A stretch of DNA of 64,000 nt, taken from positions 2,226,501-2,290,500 of the forward strand of contig NZ_RWJF01000001.1 of the NCBI RefSeq assembly GCF_003970925.1. Reading direction: 5' to 3'. Positions within the stretch are counted from its first letter, which is position 1, and each line of letters opens with the position of its first letter. Under the pieces are notes generated by a model, which saw only the letters and a list, made by a program, of their open reading frames with translations, searched no databases and was not told the origin of the DNA. Shown piece after piece: positions 8,764 to 17,250 of the stretch. The DNA is from Sphingomonas ginkgonis (GTDB taxonomy: Bacteria > Pseudomonadota > Alphaproteobacteria > Sphingomonadales > Sphingomonadaceae). A program made the position numbers and the translations under genes.

Positions 8764-8936
8764 GGTACTGTCAGAGATAATGCACCGCGGTTTTCCCACC
8801 TGGTTAGTGCGGCATCTTCAAGTTCGAGGTTCGTCAGATGTTCTGCTTTCCGACCGGTTCAGTTCCGGCATCGCAAGCTGCCTTGAGTAGCGTAGCGCGG
8901 GGCTTTGAACCAGATTCTGGTTAGTCTGACAGTACC
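8764..8936 (+). mobile_element. 173-bp MITE-like element, copy 1
   Basis: The element is bounded by a perfect 12-bp inverted repeat, GGTACTGTCAGA and TCTGACAGTACC. The left 24 bp match the right end of IS6-like copy A (GTCAGAG..ATGCACCG), and the right end (CTAACCAG.. on the reverse strand) matches the left end of copy A over about 16 bp. It has no coding capacity. A carboxylesterase gene is cut exactly at its right end. Flanking 8-mers do not match. Confidence 0.85.
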
Positions 8937-9277
8937 ATCCAAACTATTACAGGCCGTTTGTCGGCTTCCAGGGGCGCCCAGATGTTGAGCCGCAGATAGT
9001 CGGTCCCGTCGAGCCCGCCGTGGCCAACTAGAGCGGCGACATCAAGTCGCGAAAAAGGTCGAATCTTGTGAGGTGCGCAGGGACCAGCGTCGGCGGCCTC
9101 GCGGACTTCGGTCCACGGCGCGGCCGGCTGGGGAGGCTGGAAACGCCGCTCACCGACCGGCGGCGCCGCGTATGGGAGCCCGAGAAAGCGGCGGATGCCG
9201 GCGTGCATATGGCCCCGCACAGTTCCGGCGGCGATTGTTACGGTGAGCGCGTCAGCGCCTTCTGTTTGGCCGGTCAT
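8937..9277 (-). pseudogene. Carboxylesterase type B, N-terminal fragment
   Basis: About 114 residues of a carboxylesterase/lipase remain: TVRGHMHAGIRRFLGLPYAAPPVGERRF is the typical N-terminus and TDYLRLNIWAP..RPVIVWM leads up to the oxyanion-hole motif HGGG, which is missing. The frame continues four residues into the 173-bp element and stops. The catalytic Ser, Glu and His regions are absent, and the remainder is not on the other side of the element. The ATG at 9277 follows GGGAGTGG. Confidence 0.85.
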
Positions 9278-9425
9278 GACCACTCCCTACAGTCGGGCGC
9301 GGTGACTCTGCACTCGCGCTCGGTTTGCAGAATGGACCTTTTGATTTGCTCGTTGTGACCAAGAGACGGCACGGGCTGGCGAAAAGGTCGTCAGCCTGCA
9401 CTAGCCTTCAGCCTGAGCGAAGGTC

Positions 9426-9755
9426 GGCTTGGCTCAACCCGAGAACCCGCGCATGGCGCAGAAGACCCATTCTCAGACGCTCAGGGCTGCATGCTTGGCG
9501 ACCGTAAGCGGACCATCGTTCATCGAGGTGCCTTGCGGCCGGAAAGACCCACTGGCGGACGCCCACGCTTTGATCAACGCTGCCCGTAAGCGGACGTTCG
9601 TTCATTGCGGTCGGTGGCGGCCGCAAAAACCCATTCCCGGACGCTGAGGCCTTGCTTTCTAGCGCCCATGACCGGACGATCGTTCATTGGGGCTGGCTGA
9701 TGCCGGAGAGACCCACCAGTAGACTTTCACGGTCACTCTAGTGCTTCCGGTGTCC
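9426..9755 (+). repeat. 82-bp imperfect tandem repeat, about four units
   Basis: Units begin at about 9426, 9508, 9590 and 9672, an exact 82-bp period. Each begins with a variant of GCGGACGTTCGTTCATTG and has a mid-unit AAGACCCATTC and CGGACGCT. Related units with an 81-bp period occur near 37487 and 37568. No open frame is shared by the units, so this is non-coding repeat DNA. Confidence 0.8.
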
Positions 9756-9790
9756 GGAGGTCTACTTGTGTAAAGCGCGACAAACGGGGG

Positions 9791-9850
9791 CATGGCGCCT
9801 CCCCTACCCTCACCTACTTACCACATTGGTGCATTCGGTCGAACAATGCC
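9791..9850 (-). mobile_element. IS6-like right-end remnant
   Basis: The sequence from CATGGCGCCTCCCCTACCCT to GAACAATGCC matches the 60 bp between the transposase start codon and the right end of the IS6-like copies, and ends in AATGCC like copy A. No transposase is attached. The stop codon of the transporter gene lies two bases beyond it. Confidence 0.7.
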
Positions 9851-9851
9851 G

Positions 9852-11738
9852 TCAGGTGGCTTCAGCCGCGGTGTTCGGACTGGCGGCGATCTGGGTCACG
9901 GCGTCAGCGAGTGAGCCGACATAGCGGTCCGCGCCAAGCGTGCGCTGGATAGCGGCATCGCTCAGCGCGGCTTCGCCCTGCGGCCAAAGCCCAACTATAA
10001 TGCGCGCAGCCGGTGCGCGTTCGCGCAGGCGGCGTACCAAGTAGCGAAGCTGGGCCGGAGAGCCAATCACCTCCAGATAGGAAACCGCGATGACGTCGAT
10101 GCCCGTCACGTCGAGAGTTGCGATAGTCTCGCGCGAGACGGACGCATTTGGGACGCGGCGTGCCTCGACGCCCTTCTGCCGGAGCAATTGCGCGAGCATG
10201 GCGGTGACCACATCGTCGAAGGACCCGTGACCGGCAACGCAGATCGCGTTGACGCTCGATGCGATCGGCTCAGTCGCGCTCGCGGAAGGGCGCAGATCGG
10301 CGATGACCGAAAGCATCGAGCGGGTCATGCGCACCGCGCCGTCCTGATCGATTGTGCCGCGCGCCTGGTCCTCGACGGCGAGCTTGAGGCCTTCCAGCAC
10401 CACGCCGTCATAATAGTCGGTGAGAGAGCGATCGGTAAGTAGCGTCTCGGCCTGCGCTAGAGCCTCGTCAGGATTGTTGGCGAGGATGCGCTGGTAGAAG
10501 CTCTCGACCGGCGTCAGCGCCGGTCGGTCGCCGAGCAGGACGTCGAAGAATTCCAGGCTCTTCACGTGGCGGCCCATCACGACGAGGCAGAGCGTAAGCG
10601 GAGTCGACATGATGAGTCCGACCGGCCCCCACAACCACGACCAGAAAATGGCGGACACGATGACGGACGCCGGCGAAAGCCCGGTGGAGTGACCGTAGAG
10701 CATCGGCTCGACGACGTAGCCGGTGAGCGGTTCGACGACGACAAACAGCGCGATTACCTCGATGGCCATGATCCAGCCAGGGTCGACCGCGGCGCCGAGG
10801 GCGGCGGGTGCGACGGCAGCGAGAAACGAGCCGATATAAGGCACGAAGCGCAGCAGGCCGGCCATAATCCCCCACATGGCGGGCGACGGGATGCCGATCG
10901 CCCAAAGGCCAAGCCCGATGACGATGCCAAAGCTGGTGTTCACCGCGAGCTGCGAGAGGAAGTATTTGCTCAGCCGCTGGCCGGCGTCATCCATCGCGCG
11001 AGTGGTGCGGTGGAGGTCGGTCGAGCCGAACACGCGGATGCAGCGGTCGCGCAGGTCCTCCTTCTGCATAAGCACGAAAATTGCGACGATGAGGACGATG
11101 ATTGTGGTCTCGAGGGGCCCGAGGATCGGCGCCAGCACCACCTTCGCGATCGTGAAGGGTGAGGCGCCGTCGGAGACCACCTGGACGGGCACGGGCTTGC
11201 GGGCGCCCGACGCCGACGATCGTTGCACGTCGAGGCCCGTGCCGGTTGCCGGCGTCGGCGCGGCGCCAGGAGCGGGCTTGCCGCTGCCGAGCTGCTTGGT
11301 GATGGAGGCGAGTCGCGCGACCGCGAACCCCTGGACGCCCTGCACCTTGGCCTCGATCGTCTGCGCGTATTGCGGCGCGTTGACGGTTAGCGAGGCGGCT
11401 TGACTACCGATCAGGGTTCCGATCAGCCCAAGCACCCCGAGTGCGGCGAGCACGGTGACAATGACCGCTGGCGCGCGCCAAAGGCGGAGCCGCTGCAGGA
11501 AGTTGACGACCGGTGACAGCACGAACGACAGCATTACCGCGAGCGTGATCGGGATTAGCACCTCTTGGCCAAAATAGAGCGCGGCGATGACGAGCGTGCA
11601 GACGGCAACCGCTGCGAGAGTCTTCAGCTCGGGGGCGGAGGCGGGCCTGACCTGCGCGGCGCCGGGGGAGTCAACAGGGGCCTCACGGCTGCCGGTGACG
11701 ACATCCTTGTAGCCGGCAACGCTGTCGAGATTGCTCAT
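9852..11738 (-). CDS. AI-2E (PerM) family transporter with extra C-terminal domain
   Basis: This 628-residue protein is about 250 residues longer than usual family members. Residues about 40-400 carry the AI-2E/PerM membrane core with around eight segments (TLAVMLSFVLSPVVNFL, LRFVPYIGSFLAAV, FWSWLWGPVGLIMSTPLTL). A Gly/Pro/Ala insert lies near 150-180. The C-terminal 120 residues (CVAGHGSFDDVVTAMLAQLL.. to ..ADAVTQIAAS) resemble the Rossmann-type cobalamin-binding fold but lack DxHxxG, so corrinoid binding is unlikely. Its ATG overlaps the YihY gene stop by four bases. The substrate is not known. The gene ends two bases from an IS remnant, but the C-terminus looks natural. Confidence 0.8.
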   Translation of the reverse strand: MSNLDSVAGYKDVVTGSREAPVDSPGAAQVRPASAPELKTLAAVAVCTLVIAALYFGQEVLIPITLAVMLSFVLSPVVNFLQRLRLWRAPAVIVTVLAALGVLGLIGTLIGSQAASLTVNAPQYAQTIEAKVQGVQGFAVARLASITKQLGSGKPAPGAAPTPATGTGLDVQRSSASGARKPVPVQVVSDGASPFTIAKVVLAPILGPLETTIIVLIVAIFVLMQKEDLRDRCIRVFGSTDLHRTTRAMDDAGQRLSKYFLSQLAVNTSFGIVIGLGLWAIGIPSPAMWGIMAGLLRFVPYIGSFLAAVAPAALGAAVDPGWIMAIEVIALFVVVEPLTGYVVEPMLYGHSTGLSPASVIVSAIFWSWLWGPVGLIMSTPLTLCLVVMGRHVKSLEFFDVLLGDRPALTPVESFYQRILANNPDEALAQAETLLTDRSLTDYYDGVVLEGLKLAVEDQARGTIDQDGAVRMTRSMLSVIADLRPSASATEPIASSVNAICVAGHGSFDDVVTAMLAQLLRQKGVEARRVPNASVSRETIATLDVTGIDVIAVSYLEVIGSPAQLRYLVRRLRERAPAARIIVGLWPQGEAALSDAAIQRTLGADRYVGSLADAVTQIAASPNTAAEAT

Positions 11739-13033
11739 CGGAGAAGCGCTTTCGTCGTGAATTCCGTATCAGCGGCACGGACGTGGGCGCGCCAAGTCAG
11801 CAGACCACCGCCAGCGAGACATAGCAATCCTCGTGTCGCCGAGCCGCGCTGACCGATGAGCGTGAGCCCGGTAGCGATAAGGGTCATCGGCACCACCCCG
11901 ACGGGCACGTCACCGACGTGGCGGCTGATTCGTGACGCGGCGATACCAGCGGTGACCGACGCTGCGAGCGAGGATTTGCACGGCGCCCGTCTGCCATTCG
12001 TCCCTTGGGCGTCATTGGGCTTATCGATCCTCGGCGGCGTATCGGCGCCCGTGGCGGTCGTGTCCGCCATGCTGGCGCCGCGTTTGCCCATCGGCGTGTC
12101 CGGCCCGGTGGTGGTGTCCTTGGCAGTCTGGCGCTCAATCTCGGCGTTGAGTTCGGCGCCGAGCAGCACTACGAAAGCGGTGACGTACAGCCACATCAGG
12201 AACGACACGACCGCGCCAAGCGCGCCGTATGTCGCGTTGTAGCCCGCGAAGTGGCTGACGTAGAGCCCGAACAGGAAGGTTGCGAGCAGCGCGACGACGC
12301 TCGCGAAGACGGCACCAGGGGTCAGCCATGTCCAACGGGCATCCTGCCGATCGGGGCCGTAGCGGTAGATAACCGCGACTAATCCGCTGGCAACCAGCGC
12401 GGTGCCGATCCAAAGGCCGCCAGTAACGAGCGGTGCGGCGAAGGCGGGCAGATGGATCACCGTGCCGATCAGGCTCATAGCGCTGATCGCAAGCATGGCG
12501 ACGATTGCGACCAGCACCGCGCCGATCGTGAAGGCAAACGAGAGGCCGGTGGTGCGTAGAAAGTTGCGCGTCTCGCGCTCGTCGTACGTGACGTTGAGCG
12601 CGCCGATTACCGACGTCGCGCCGCGCATCGCGCCGTAAATCGCGAGCAGGATGGCGATGACGAGGCCGATTGTGGTGCGCGTGACCGGGGTCTCGGTCAT
12701 GCTCTTCATCTGGTCGGCGACGATCTTGGCGGCGTCGGTCGGCAGGATTCGCGTCAGCGTCTCGAGGCGGCTCGCGACGTCAGCGGGTGCCGCGACGATC
12801 CCGTAGATAAGGACGATCGCTGCCAGCATCGGCACGAAGGCGAGAAAGCTGTAGAAGGCGACGCCCGCGGCGAGCAGGCTGATATTGTCCTCGTTCGTCT
12901 CCTGCCAGGTGCGGACCGCGATGTCGCGCCATCCGGTCTTGGGAATCTCCCAGAACTGGCGCGCGCTGCGACCGCGCCCGGCACGGGGCGCGGCCCCGCC
13001 GTCTTCGGGTAATACGGTGGCGGCGGCGGTCAT
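11735..13033 (-). CDS. YihY/BrkB-family membrane protein with C-terminal extension
   Basis: The 432-residue protein has the YihY core (EDNISLLAAGVAFYSFLAFVP, then five further membrane segments to WLYVTAFVVLLGAELNAEIE, about residue 300) and a C-terminal extension of about 130 residues: a polar linker and two short hydrophobic stretches (VPVGVVPMTLIATGLTL, GLLCLAGGGLL). The family is often mislabelled RNase BN and has no firm function. It overlaps the lipoprotein gene upstream and the AI-2E gene downstream by four bases each, giving one three-gene operon. Confidence 0.85.
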   Translation of the reverse strand: MTAAATVLPEDGGAAPRAGRGRSARQFWEIPKTGWRDIAVRTWQETNEDNISLLAAGVAFYSFLAFVPMLAAIVLIYGIVAAPADVASRLETLTRILPTDAAKIVADQMKSMTETPVTRTTIGLVIAILLAIYGAMRGATSVIGALNVTYDERETRNFLRTTGLSFAFTIGAVLVAIVAMLAISAMSLIGTVIHLPAFAAPLVTGGLWIGTALVASGLVAVIYRYGPDRQDARWTWLTPGAVFASVVALLATFLFGLYVSHFAGYNATYGALGAVVSFLMWLYVTAFVVLLGAELNAEIERQTAKDTTTGPDTPMGKRGASMADTTATGADTPPRIDKPNDAQGTNGRRAPCKSSLAASVTAGIAASRISRHVGDVPVGVVPMTLIATGLTLIGQRGSATRGLLCLAGGGLLTWRAHVRAADTEFTTKALLR

Positions 13034-13380
13034 TGGCGGACCGCCTTAACGCGATCGTCGAAGACGTTGGCGCGCTTGTCCGCCCTGGCACGGATCTGCT
13101 TGGCCTCCGCTTCGAGCTTGTCGGCACGGCCGTCGGCTTCCCCGCGGATCGCCTTGCCCTGCTGCTTCAGCTCATCGGCCTGCGCATCGCGTACGTCGGT
13201 CGCGGCCTTGTTGACGCGGTCCTGCGCTTCGCCCAGCTTCTGGTTCGGCCCCTCGCTCTTGTAAGGCTGGCCCGATGCGGCGGCGGCGGCTTGGTCGCGC
13301 TCCTTGCCCGCCTTCTCGGCGGGGCCGTTGCAGGCGGCGAGCGATAGCACCGCGGTCGCGGCGAAGAGAGAGCGTTTCAT
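13030..13380 (-). CDS. Small Ala/Lys-rich lipoprotein
   Basis: The 116-residue protein has a lipoprotein signal (MKRSLFAATAVLSLAAC) and a mature part that is one long amphipathic helix with repeated KAATDVRDAQ / EAEAKQIRARADKRA patterns, resembling periplasmic envelope-stress lipoproteins that form helical bundles. It is first in the operon with the YihY and AI-2E genes. No specific function can be assigned. Confidence 0.75.
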   Translation of the reverse strand: MKRSLFAATAVLSLAACNGPAEKAGKERDQAAAAASGQPYKSEGPNQKLGEAQDRVNKAATDVRDAQADELKQQGKAIRGEADGRADKLEAEAKQIRARADKRANVFDDRVKAVRQ

Positions 13381-13399
13381 AATGTGTCGCCTCGTGAGG

Positions 13400-13421
13400 C
13401 CGGGCGGCCAACACCGCCCGG
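13400..13421 (-). terminator. GC-rich hairpin between DUF2382 gene and lipoprotein operon
   Basis: A perfect 8-bp stem (CCGGGCGG / CCGCCCGG) with a 6-base loop lies after the stop of the DUF2382 gene and 20 bases ahead of the lipoprotein start. It may end the upstream transcript or structure the leader. No T-run follows. Confidence 0.45.
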
Positions 13422-13466
13422 AGCGGATCAGTTGGAGCCGTGAAGATTCTGCTTAAGGTCGCGCAT

Positions 13467-13778
13467 CTAGTCGTGCCCCGAGCGAACCGCAGCATAGGCC
13501 TGCTCGATCGCGGTGCAGGTGGTCGGCGACAGCTCGCCGATGAGGGGAGTGATGGTGACCTCGCCTTCTTGGCGCTGCTGGGGCGCTTCTCCGACGAAGG
13601 CTCCGACCGCGACACGCTCGATTCCAATCATGCCTTCGGTCAGGGTACCGTGAAGCACCTCGGGCTTCTCCTCGACAATCGTCCGTACCCGCACCTGCCG
13701 ACCATCGACGATTCGACGACCGAGCGACAAAACCTCATCAACGATCGCAATGTGAGGCCCACTTGGTTCAATCGTCAT
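13467..13778 (-). CDS. DUF2382 (YsnF/AvaK-type) stress protein
   Basis: Residues about 14-80 (SLGRRIVDGRQVRVRTIVEEKPEVLHGTLTEGMIGIERVAVG) follow the DUF2382 pattern of a hydrophobic-charged beta repeat. The 103-residue length is close to a single domain without the PRC barrel sometimes attached. The family is associated with general stress in bacteria and its biochemical role is unknown. A candidate EcfG-type promoter lies just upstream. Confidence 0.65.
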   Translation of the reverse strand: MTIEPSGPHIAIVDEVLSLGRRIVDGRQVRVRTIVEEKPEVLHGTLTEGMIGIERVAVGAFVGEAPQQRQEGEVTITPLIGELSPTTCTAIEQAYAAVRSGHD

Positions 13779-13814
13779 CTGAAGTTCGTAACTCGTTCCA
13801 AATATTTATCTTTC

Positions 13815-13840
13815 AACAGATCGGACGTACGATCCGTTCC
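13815..13840 (-). promoter_or_regulatory. Candidate EcfG (general stress sigma) promoter
   Basis: On the reverse strand GGAAC (13840-13836) is followed after 17 bases by TGTT (13818-13815), close to the alphaproteobacterial EcfG consensus GGAAC-N16/17-CGTT. It lies 37 bases upstream of the DUF2382 start, a plausible distance. One position of the -10 differs from consensus. Confidence 0.4.
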
Positions 13841-14264
13841 AACAAATCGTCGAGCGAGCTATTGTGTTCTTGACTTGAGGTTTTAAGGAAGAATCGCCCT
13901 TGATTTTAAATACAGGCTAGTGTTCCATTCGTACATCAGAAGGGAAGAATTTCTATTTATCCCATGTTGGAGAGCAACATTGGGGCAGCGACGCAGCAGG
14001 CGTTGAAGGCGCATGACCCTTGGCAGGGGAACAGGCGCGGCTGCAACGCGCCGAAGCTCAGCCGGCGATAAGCTTACGCAGGGATGCGCGGATGCTCGGT
14101 CCGCTCAGATGCTCATCGACCAGCGTGTAGCCGTCACGGGTAGGCGGGCACGTATTTGGCCGAGGTCGGCGCACTCCGGGGCAAGCTCGTAGGCTCGTTA
14201 AACAATTCCGACTGACGTCGATGTTTTGTGGCTCATGATGGTTCATCCATTGTTCGGGCGTTGT
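13841..14264. other. Partly AT-rich intergenic region
   Basis: The left 150 bp are much richer in A/T than the surroundings, consistent with a promoter zone. A short reverse frame at 14058-14246 ending DEHLSGPSIRASLRKLIAG has no recognisable family and is not called. Nothing else can be supported. Confidence 0.4.
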
Positions 14265-15398
14265 TCAATGCATGAGACCGGCCGAGCGAAGGGCTCGCTC
14301 GATCGTTGCTTGTACATTGGAGACTCTCGACGGCCGTGTTGCCGCCCTGACGGCCAGCGGAGGGTCAACCCGCGCCAGGCGCTGCACCGGTTCCGGCGCC
14401 AATTCTACAAGCCTCGTCAACGGCGAGTGCTCGGCCTGATCGTTGATCCCCCAAAACGACGCGATCAAGCGGGTCGACGAGATGCCGGCTTCCAACATGT
14501 ACGGTCCGGGGACCTCGTAGCTTAGGCCGCCCTCCGCGCTAAGCGGCGTTCCATGCCCCATGCCGGTGATGACATATTCCTCAATGACCTCGCGACCATC
14601 GGGGGCAGACCATACTCGATGCGGATATCCGTGAACCTCGTCGATTCGGGAAGGAGCAGGCTCGGTGCCGTGCAATCGCCCCCATTGGTCGATCAGGGCC
14701 GAAGCGTTGCTCGGATCGACGACCTTGTCCCCGCTGCCGTGCCAGACTGACAGCGTCGGCCAAGGGCCGCGGTGGGTAGACGCAGCACGAACCAGCGCGG
14801 CAAGCCCGTCCGCGTGATCGCAGACATGTGCCCGCATCTGATCGAATGCCTCTGGCACCGAGCGTGCAGTTCCGAAGGGAAGTCCGGCGATGACCGCCCC
14901 ACCGGCAAAGACGTCAGGATAGGTGGCGAGCATGGCTGCCGACATGGCGGCGCCGGCCGAAAGCCCAGTAACGAAGGTTTGGCTTGGATCGGTCGAATGG
15001 CGCTGCTGAATCGCGCCGATCATCTGCCGGATCGACAGCGCCTCCCCTCTCTCGCGCGAGGTATCCGTTGGCGAAAACCAGTTGAAGCAGAGGTTTGGAT
15101 TGTTGGATCGTTGCTGCTCGGGAAAGAGCACTGCGAAGCCCTGCTCCTCAGCGAGGCGCGACCAGCCAGAGCCGATGTCGTAGCTGGCCGCCGATTGCGT
15201 GCAGCCGTGGAGGACAACAACCAGCGGAGCGCTAGACCGGAGCAACGGCGGCATATATATCTTCGCTTTCAGTTGACCCGGGTTGGATCCAAAATTGAAG
15301 AGTTCGCTAAGTCGATCGCTGCCCGCCGGGGACGGGAAGGCTGCGTAGCGCAGCTTCTGCGTTGTCAGCCTTGCGATGGTTTCCTGAAGGCCGCCCAT
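14265..15398 (-). CDS. PHB depolymerase family esterase
   Basis: The 377-residue alpha/beta hydrolase has oxyanion motif HGC (residues 64-66), the lipase box GLSAG with nucleophile Ser147, a catalytic Asp region (SVWHGSGDKVVDP) and His in GMGHGTPL, as in short PHB depolymerase/feruloyl-esterase-like enzymes. No signal peptide is seen, so an intracellular polyester or ester role is likely. The ATG at 15398 has GGAGGAG ten bases upstream and is preferred to an in-frame start 20 codons earlier. It stands alone between the AT-rich region and the second 173-bp-type element. Confidence 0.85.
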   Translation of the reverse strand: MGGLQETIARLTTQKLRYAAFPSPAGSDRLSELFNFGSNPGQLKAKIYMPPLLRSSAPLVVVLHGCTQSAASYDIGSGWSRLAEEQGFAVLFPEQQRSNNPNLCFNWFSPTDTSRERGEALSIRQMIGAIQQRHSTDPSQTFVTGLSAGAAMSAAMLATYPDVFAGGAVIAGLPFGTARSVPEAFDQMRAHVCDHADGLAALVRAASTHRGPWPTLSVWHGSGDKVVDPSNASALIDQWGRLHGTEPAPSRIDEVHGYPHRVWSAPDGREVIEEYVITGMGHGTPLSAEGGLSYEVPGPYMLEAGISSTRLIASFWGINDQAEHSPLTRLVELAPEPVQRLARVDPPLAVRAATRPSRVSNVQATIERALRSAGLMH

Positions 15399-15527
15399 GG
15401 TAATTGAACTCCTCCGACATGACGCCGGCGAGCGCTTTAGATAGGGCTTTTGCTGCACTGCACAATCCCCCGCTCACGACCCGACTCTGGAACTCGCTGC
15501 CACGTAATTTTCCTCGGCAAACATCTG

Positions 15528-15699
15528 GGTACGGTCAGAGATAATGCACGGCCACTCTGCTGTCTGGTTAGTAGGCCGCCATGACGACCACCAACCCCGC
15601 TTTGCTCCCGGTTCGGTCCTCTTGTGGGCACGCGGCAGCAGAGCGCAAATTGGCGTTTAAAGGGCCCTCGAGCAAAAAGCTCGTTGGCCTGACACTACC
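15528..15699 (+). mobile_element. 172-bp MITE-like element, copy 2
   Basis: The left end GGTACGGTCAGAGATAATGC and right end CCTGACACTACC match the element at 8764 with three mismatches in the inverted repeat; the internal CTGGTTAGT is in the same place and the total length is one base shorter. The centre has diverged. It is non-coding and lies 185 bp from IS6-like copy B. Confidence 0.7.
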
Positions 15700-15884
15700 C
15701 CGCGCACCAACCCCAAGTTGATGACGGCTCCCGGTTTCGCCATTAACCGAAGATTTGTCGGCCAGGAATCCAACTTGAAATGGGGCCGCATTTTTCTTTG
15801 GGAGGCGGCTTTTGTTCGATTGTTCAGCGTCCGGAAGCATGTCGGCCGAACCACCAACACCGTCAGCCAATCTGCTCTTCCGAC

Positions 15885-16718
15885 GGAGGTGTCAGACAAA
15901 AGCGAAAGCGTCTCTGCTGCGCGTAGCTGGGTCTTTGATGGCCAGCCCTACCCCACAAGCCCCTGCCACTCGGCCAGGGCGGCCGAGCGGCGGAGCTTGA
16001 AATCTGATCGGCTGACGAGGTGACGTTCGGTGTTGAAGTGGTTGTGAAGGTTGGCGTGGACGGAAGCGAACTTCTGTAAGCTCTTCATCTGCCGAAATCG
16101 GAGCATCGCCCGTTCTCGTCGTCGGAATGCTAGGTGGCTGTTCTCGACCCGGTTGTTGGCCCACCGGCCAACCTCCTGCTTTCCCGTGTTGCCCAGCTCG
16201 ATCATGGCGGCCTTGTAGGAGCGCAGTCCGTCGGTGGTGATCGCGTCCGGCGAGCCATGGCGCTTCAGCGCCTTCTTCATGAAGCGGAGTGCCGCCGCCT
16301 TGTCCCGCTCCTTCGTGACGAAGCTCTCGAGCACCTCGCCTTCATGATCGACGGCACGCCACAGGTAGCGCATCTCACCATTCACCTTCACGTACATCTC
16401 GTCGAGGTGCCAGCGCCACTGGCGAAAGCCCCGCATGCGGCTCACCCGCTGGCGCCAGATGTCAGCCGCGAACAGCGGACCGAAGCGGTTCCACCAGTAG
16501 CGGACTGTCTCATGGCAGATGTCGATGCCGCGTTCGAAAAGCAGGTCCTCGACGTTCCGGAGGCTGAGCGGATAGCGGACATACATCATCACCGCGAGGC
16601 GGATCACTTCCGGTGAGGTCTTGAAGTAGCGGAACGGGCTGGCAGGGACACGGCGGCGAGGCATGCGCCTCCCTACCCTCGCCTCCTTACCGGAGGGTGC
16701 ATTTGCTTTGACAGAGCC
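15885..16718 (-). mobile_element. IS6-like insertion sequence, copy B
   Basis: The 834-bp element has left end GGAGGTGTCAGA and right end TTTGACAGAGCC. It is of the main subtype shared by copies B-F. Flanking 8-mers (CTTCCGAC, CAAGCGGT) do not match. A Crp/Fnr gene begins in mid-domain at its right end. Confidence 0.9.
15948..16664 (-). CDS. IS6-family transposase (copy B)
   Basis: The 238-residue transposase (MPRRRVPASPFRYFKTSPE) has intact catalytic residues in WHLDEMYVKVNG, ITTDGLRSY and RVENSH. It is nearly identical to copies C, D and E; a visible difference is IWRQRVSRMRG where the others have IRRQRV. The frame extends upstream across the IS boundary, but the start shared by all copies is used. 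Confidence 0.95.
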   Translation of the reverse strand: MPRRRVPASPFRYFKTSPEVIRLAVMMYVRYPLSLRNVEDLLFERGIDICHETVRYWWNRFGPLFAADIWRQRVSRMRGFRQWRWHLDEMYVKVNGEMRYLWRAVDHEGEVLESFVTKERDKAAALRFMKKALKRHGSPDAITTDGLRSYKAAMIELGNTGKQEVGRWANNRVENSHLAFRRRERAMLRFRQMKSLQKFASVHANLHNHFNTERHLVSRSDFKLRRSAALAEWQGLVG

Positions 16719-17250
16719 CAAGCGGTTGATCTTCCTGTTTCTGATGCCCGGCGACTTCATCATCCCGGGGCTGTTCGAACTCGAATGCTGTGACCTCATC
16801 GCGCTGACCGCGCTTCGAACCGCTGACGCGTCCCCGCTCCTCCAGTGCGAAGACGGAAGCACGGCCAGAACCACGGCGCTCATTCGGCAGAGCGGACGAT
16901 ATTATCGTCTCTTCCTCCTCGACCATCTCACGCGCCTGACCGGCGGCGACACCGCCCGGGCCGTGGCGCACATGCTCTACGAATTCTACGTTCGAGCAGG
17001 GTCGTCGGGCGCCTGCGCGGAGGGCCAGTTTCATCTTCCGATCGGGCAGAGAGTGATCAATCGGGCGCTCGGCAGAAGCTCCGTCGAGGTCAACAAGGTC
17101 ATCAGCCTTTTCCAGACCGAAGGCCTGCTGGACGTCGGCTATGACTGGATCAAGGTCTGCGAGCCGGACGGCCTCAGGCGCAGGGCGGGCAAGACCCACA
17201 GCCTCGACCGGCCGGCACGACCGAATACGGCCGTGGACGTTGCGGCTTGA
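16719..17250 (+). pseudogene. Crp/Fnr-family regulator lacking its N-terminus
   Basis: The coding sequence enters directly from the IS6-like end. It begins inside the cyclic-nucleotide-binding-like domain (KRLIFLFLMPGDFIIPGLF..CDLIALT), then has the dimer helix (HLTRLTGGDTARAVAHMLYEFYVR) and a complete winged HTH (LPIGQRVINRALGRSSVEVNKVISLFQTEGLL). About 50-60 N-terminal residues are missing and are not found left of the IS. A hybrid product starting within the IS (16663) is possible but unlikely to function normally. Confidence 0.85.

Noticed and set aside
9426..9755. Possible CRISPR array
   Set aside because: Units are 82 bp, imperfect along their full length, with no alternation of short conserved repeats and unique spacers, and no cas genes are present.
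14058..14246. 62-codon reverse frame
   Set aside because: No ribosome site or similarity; lies in a probable regulatory/decayed region.
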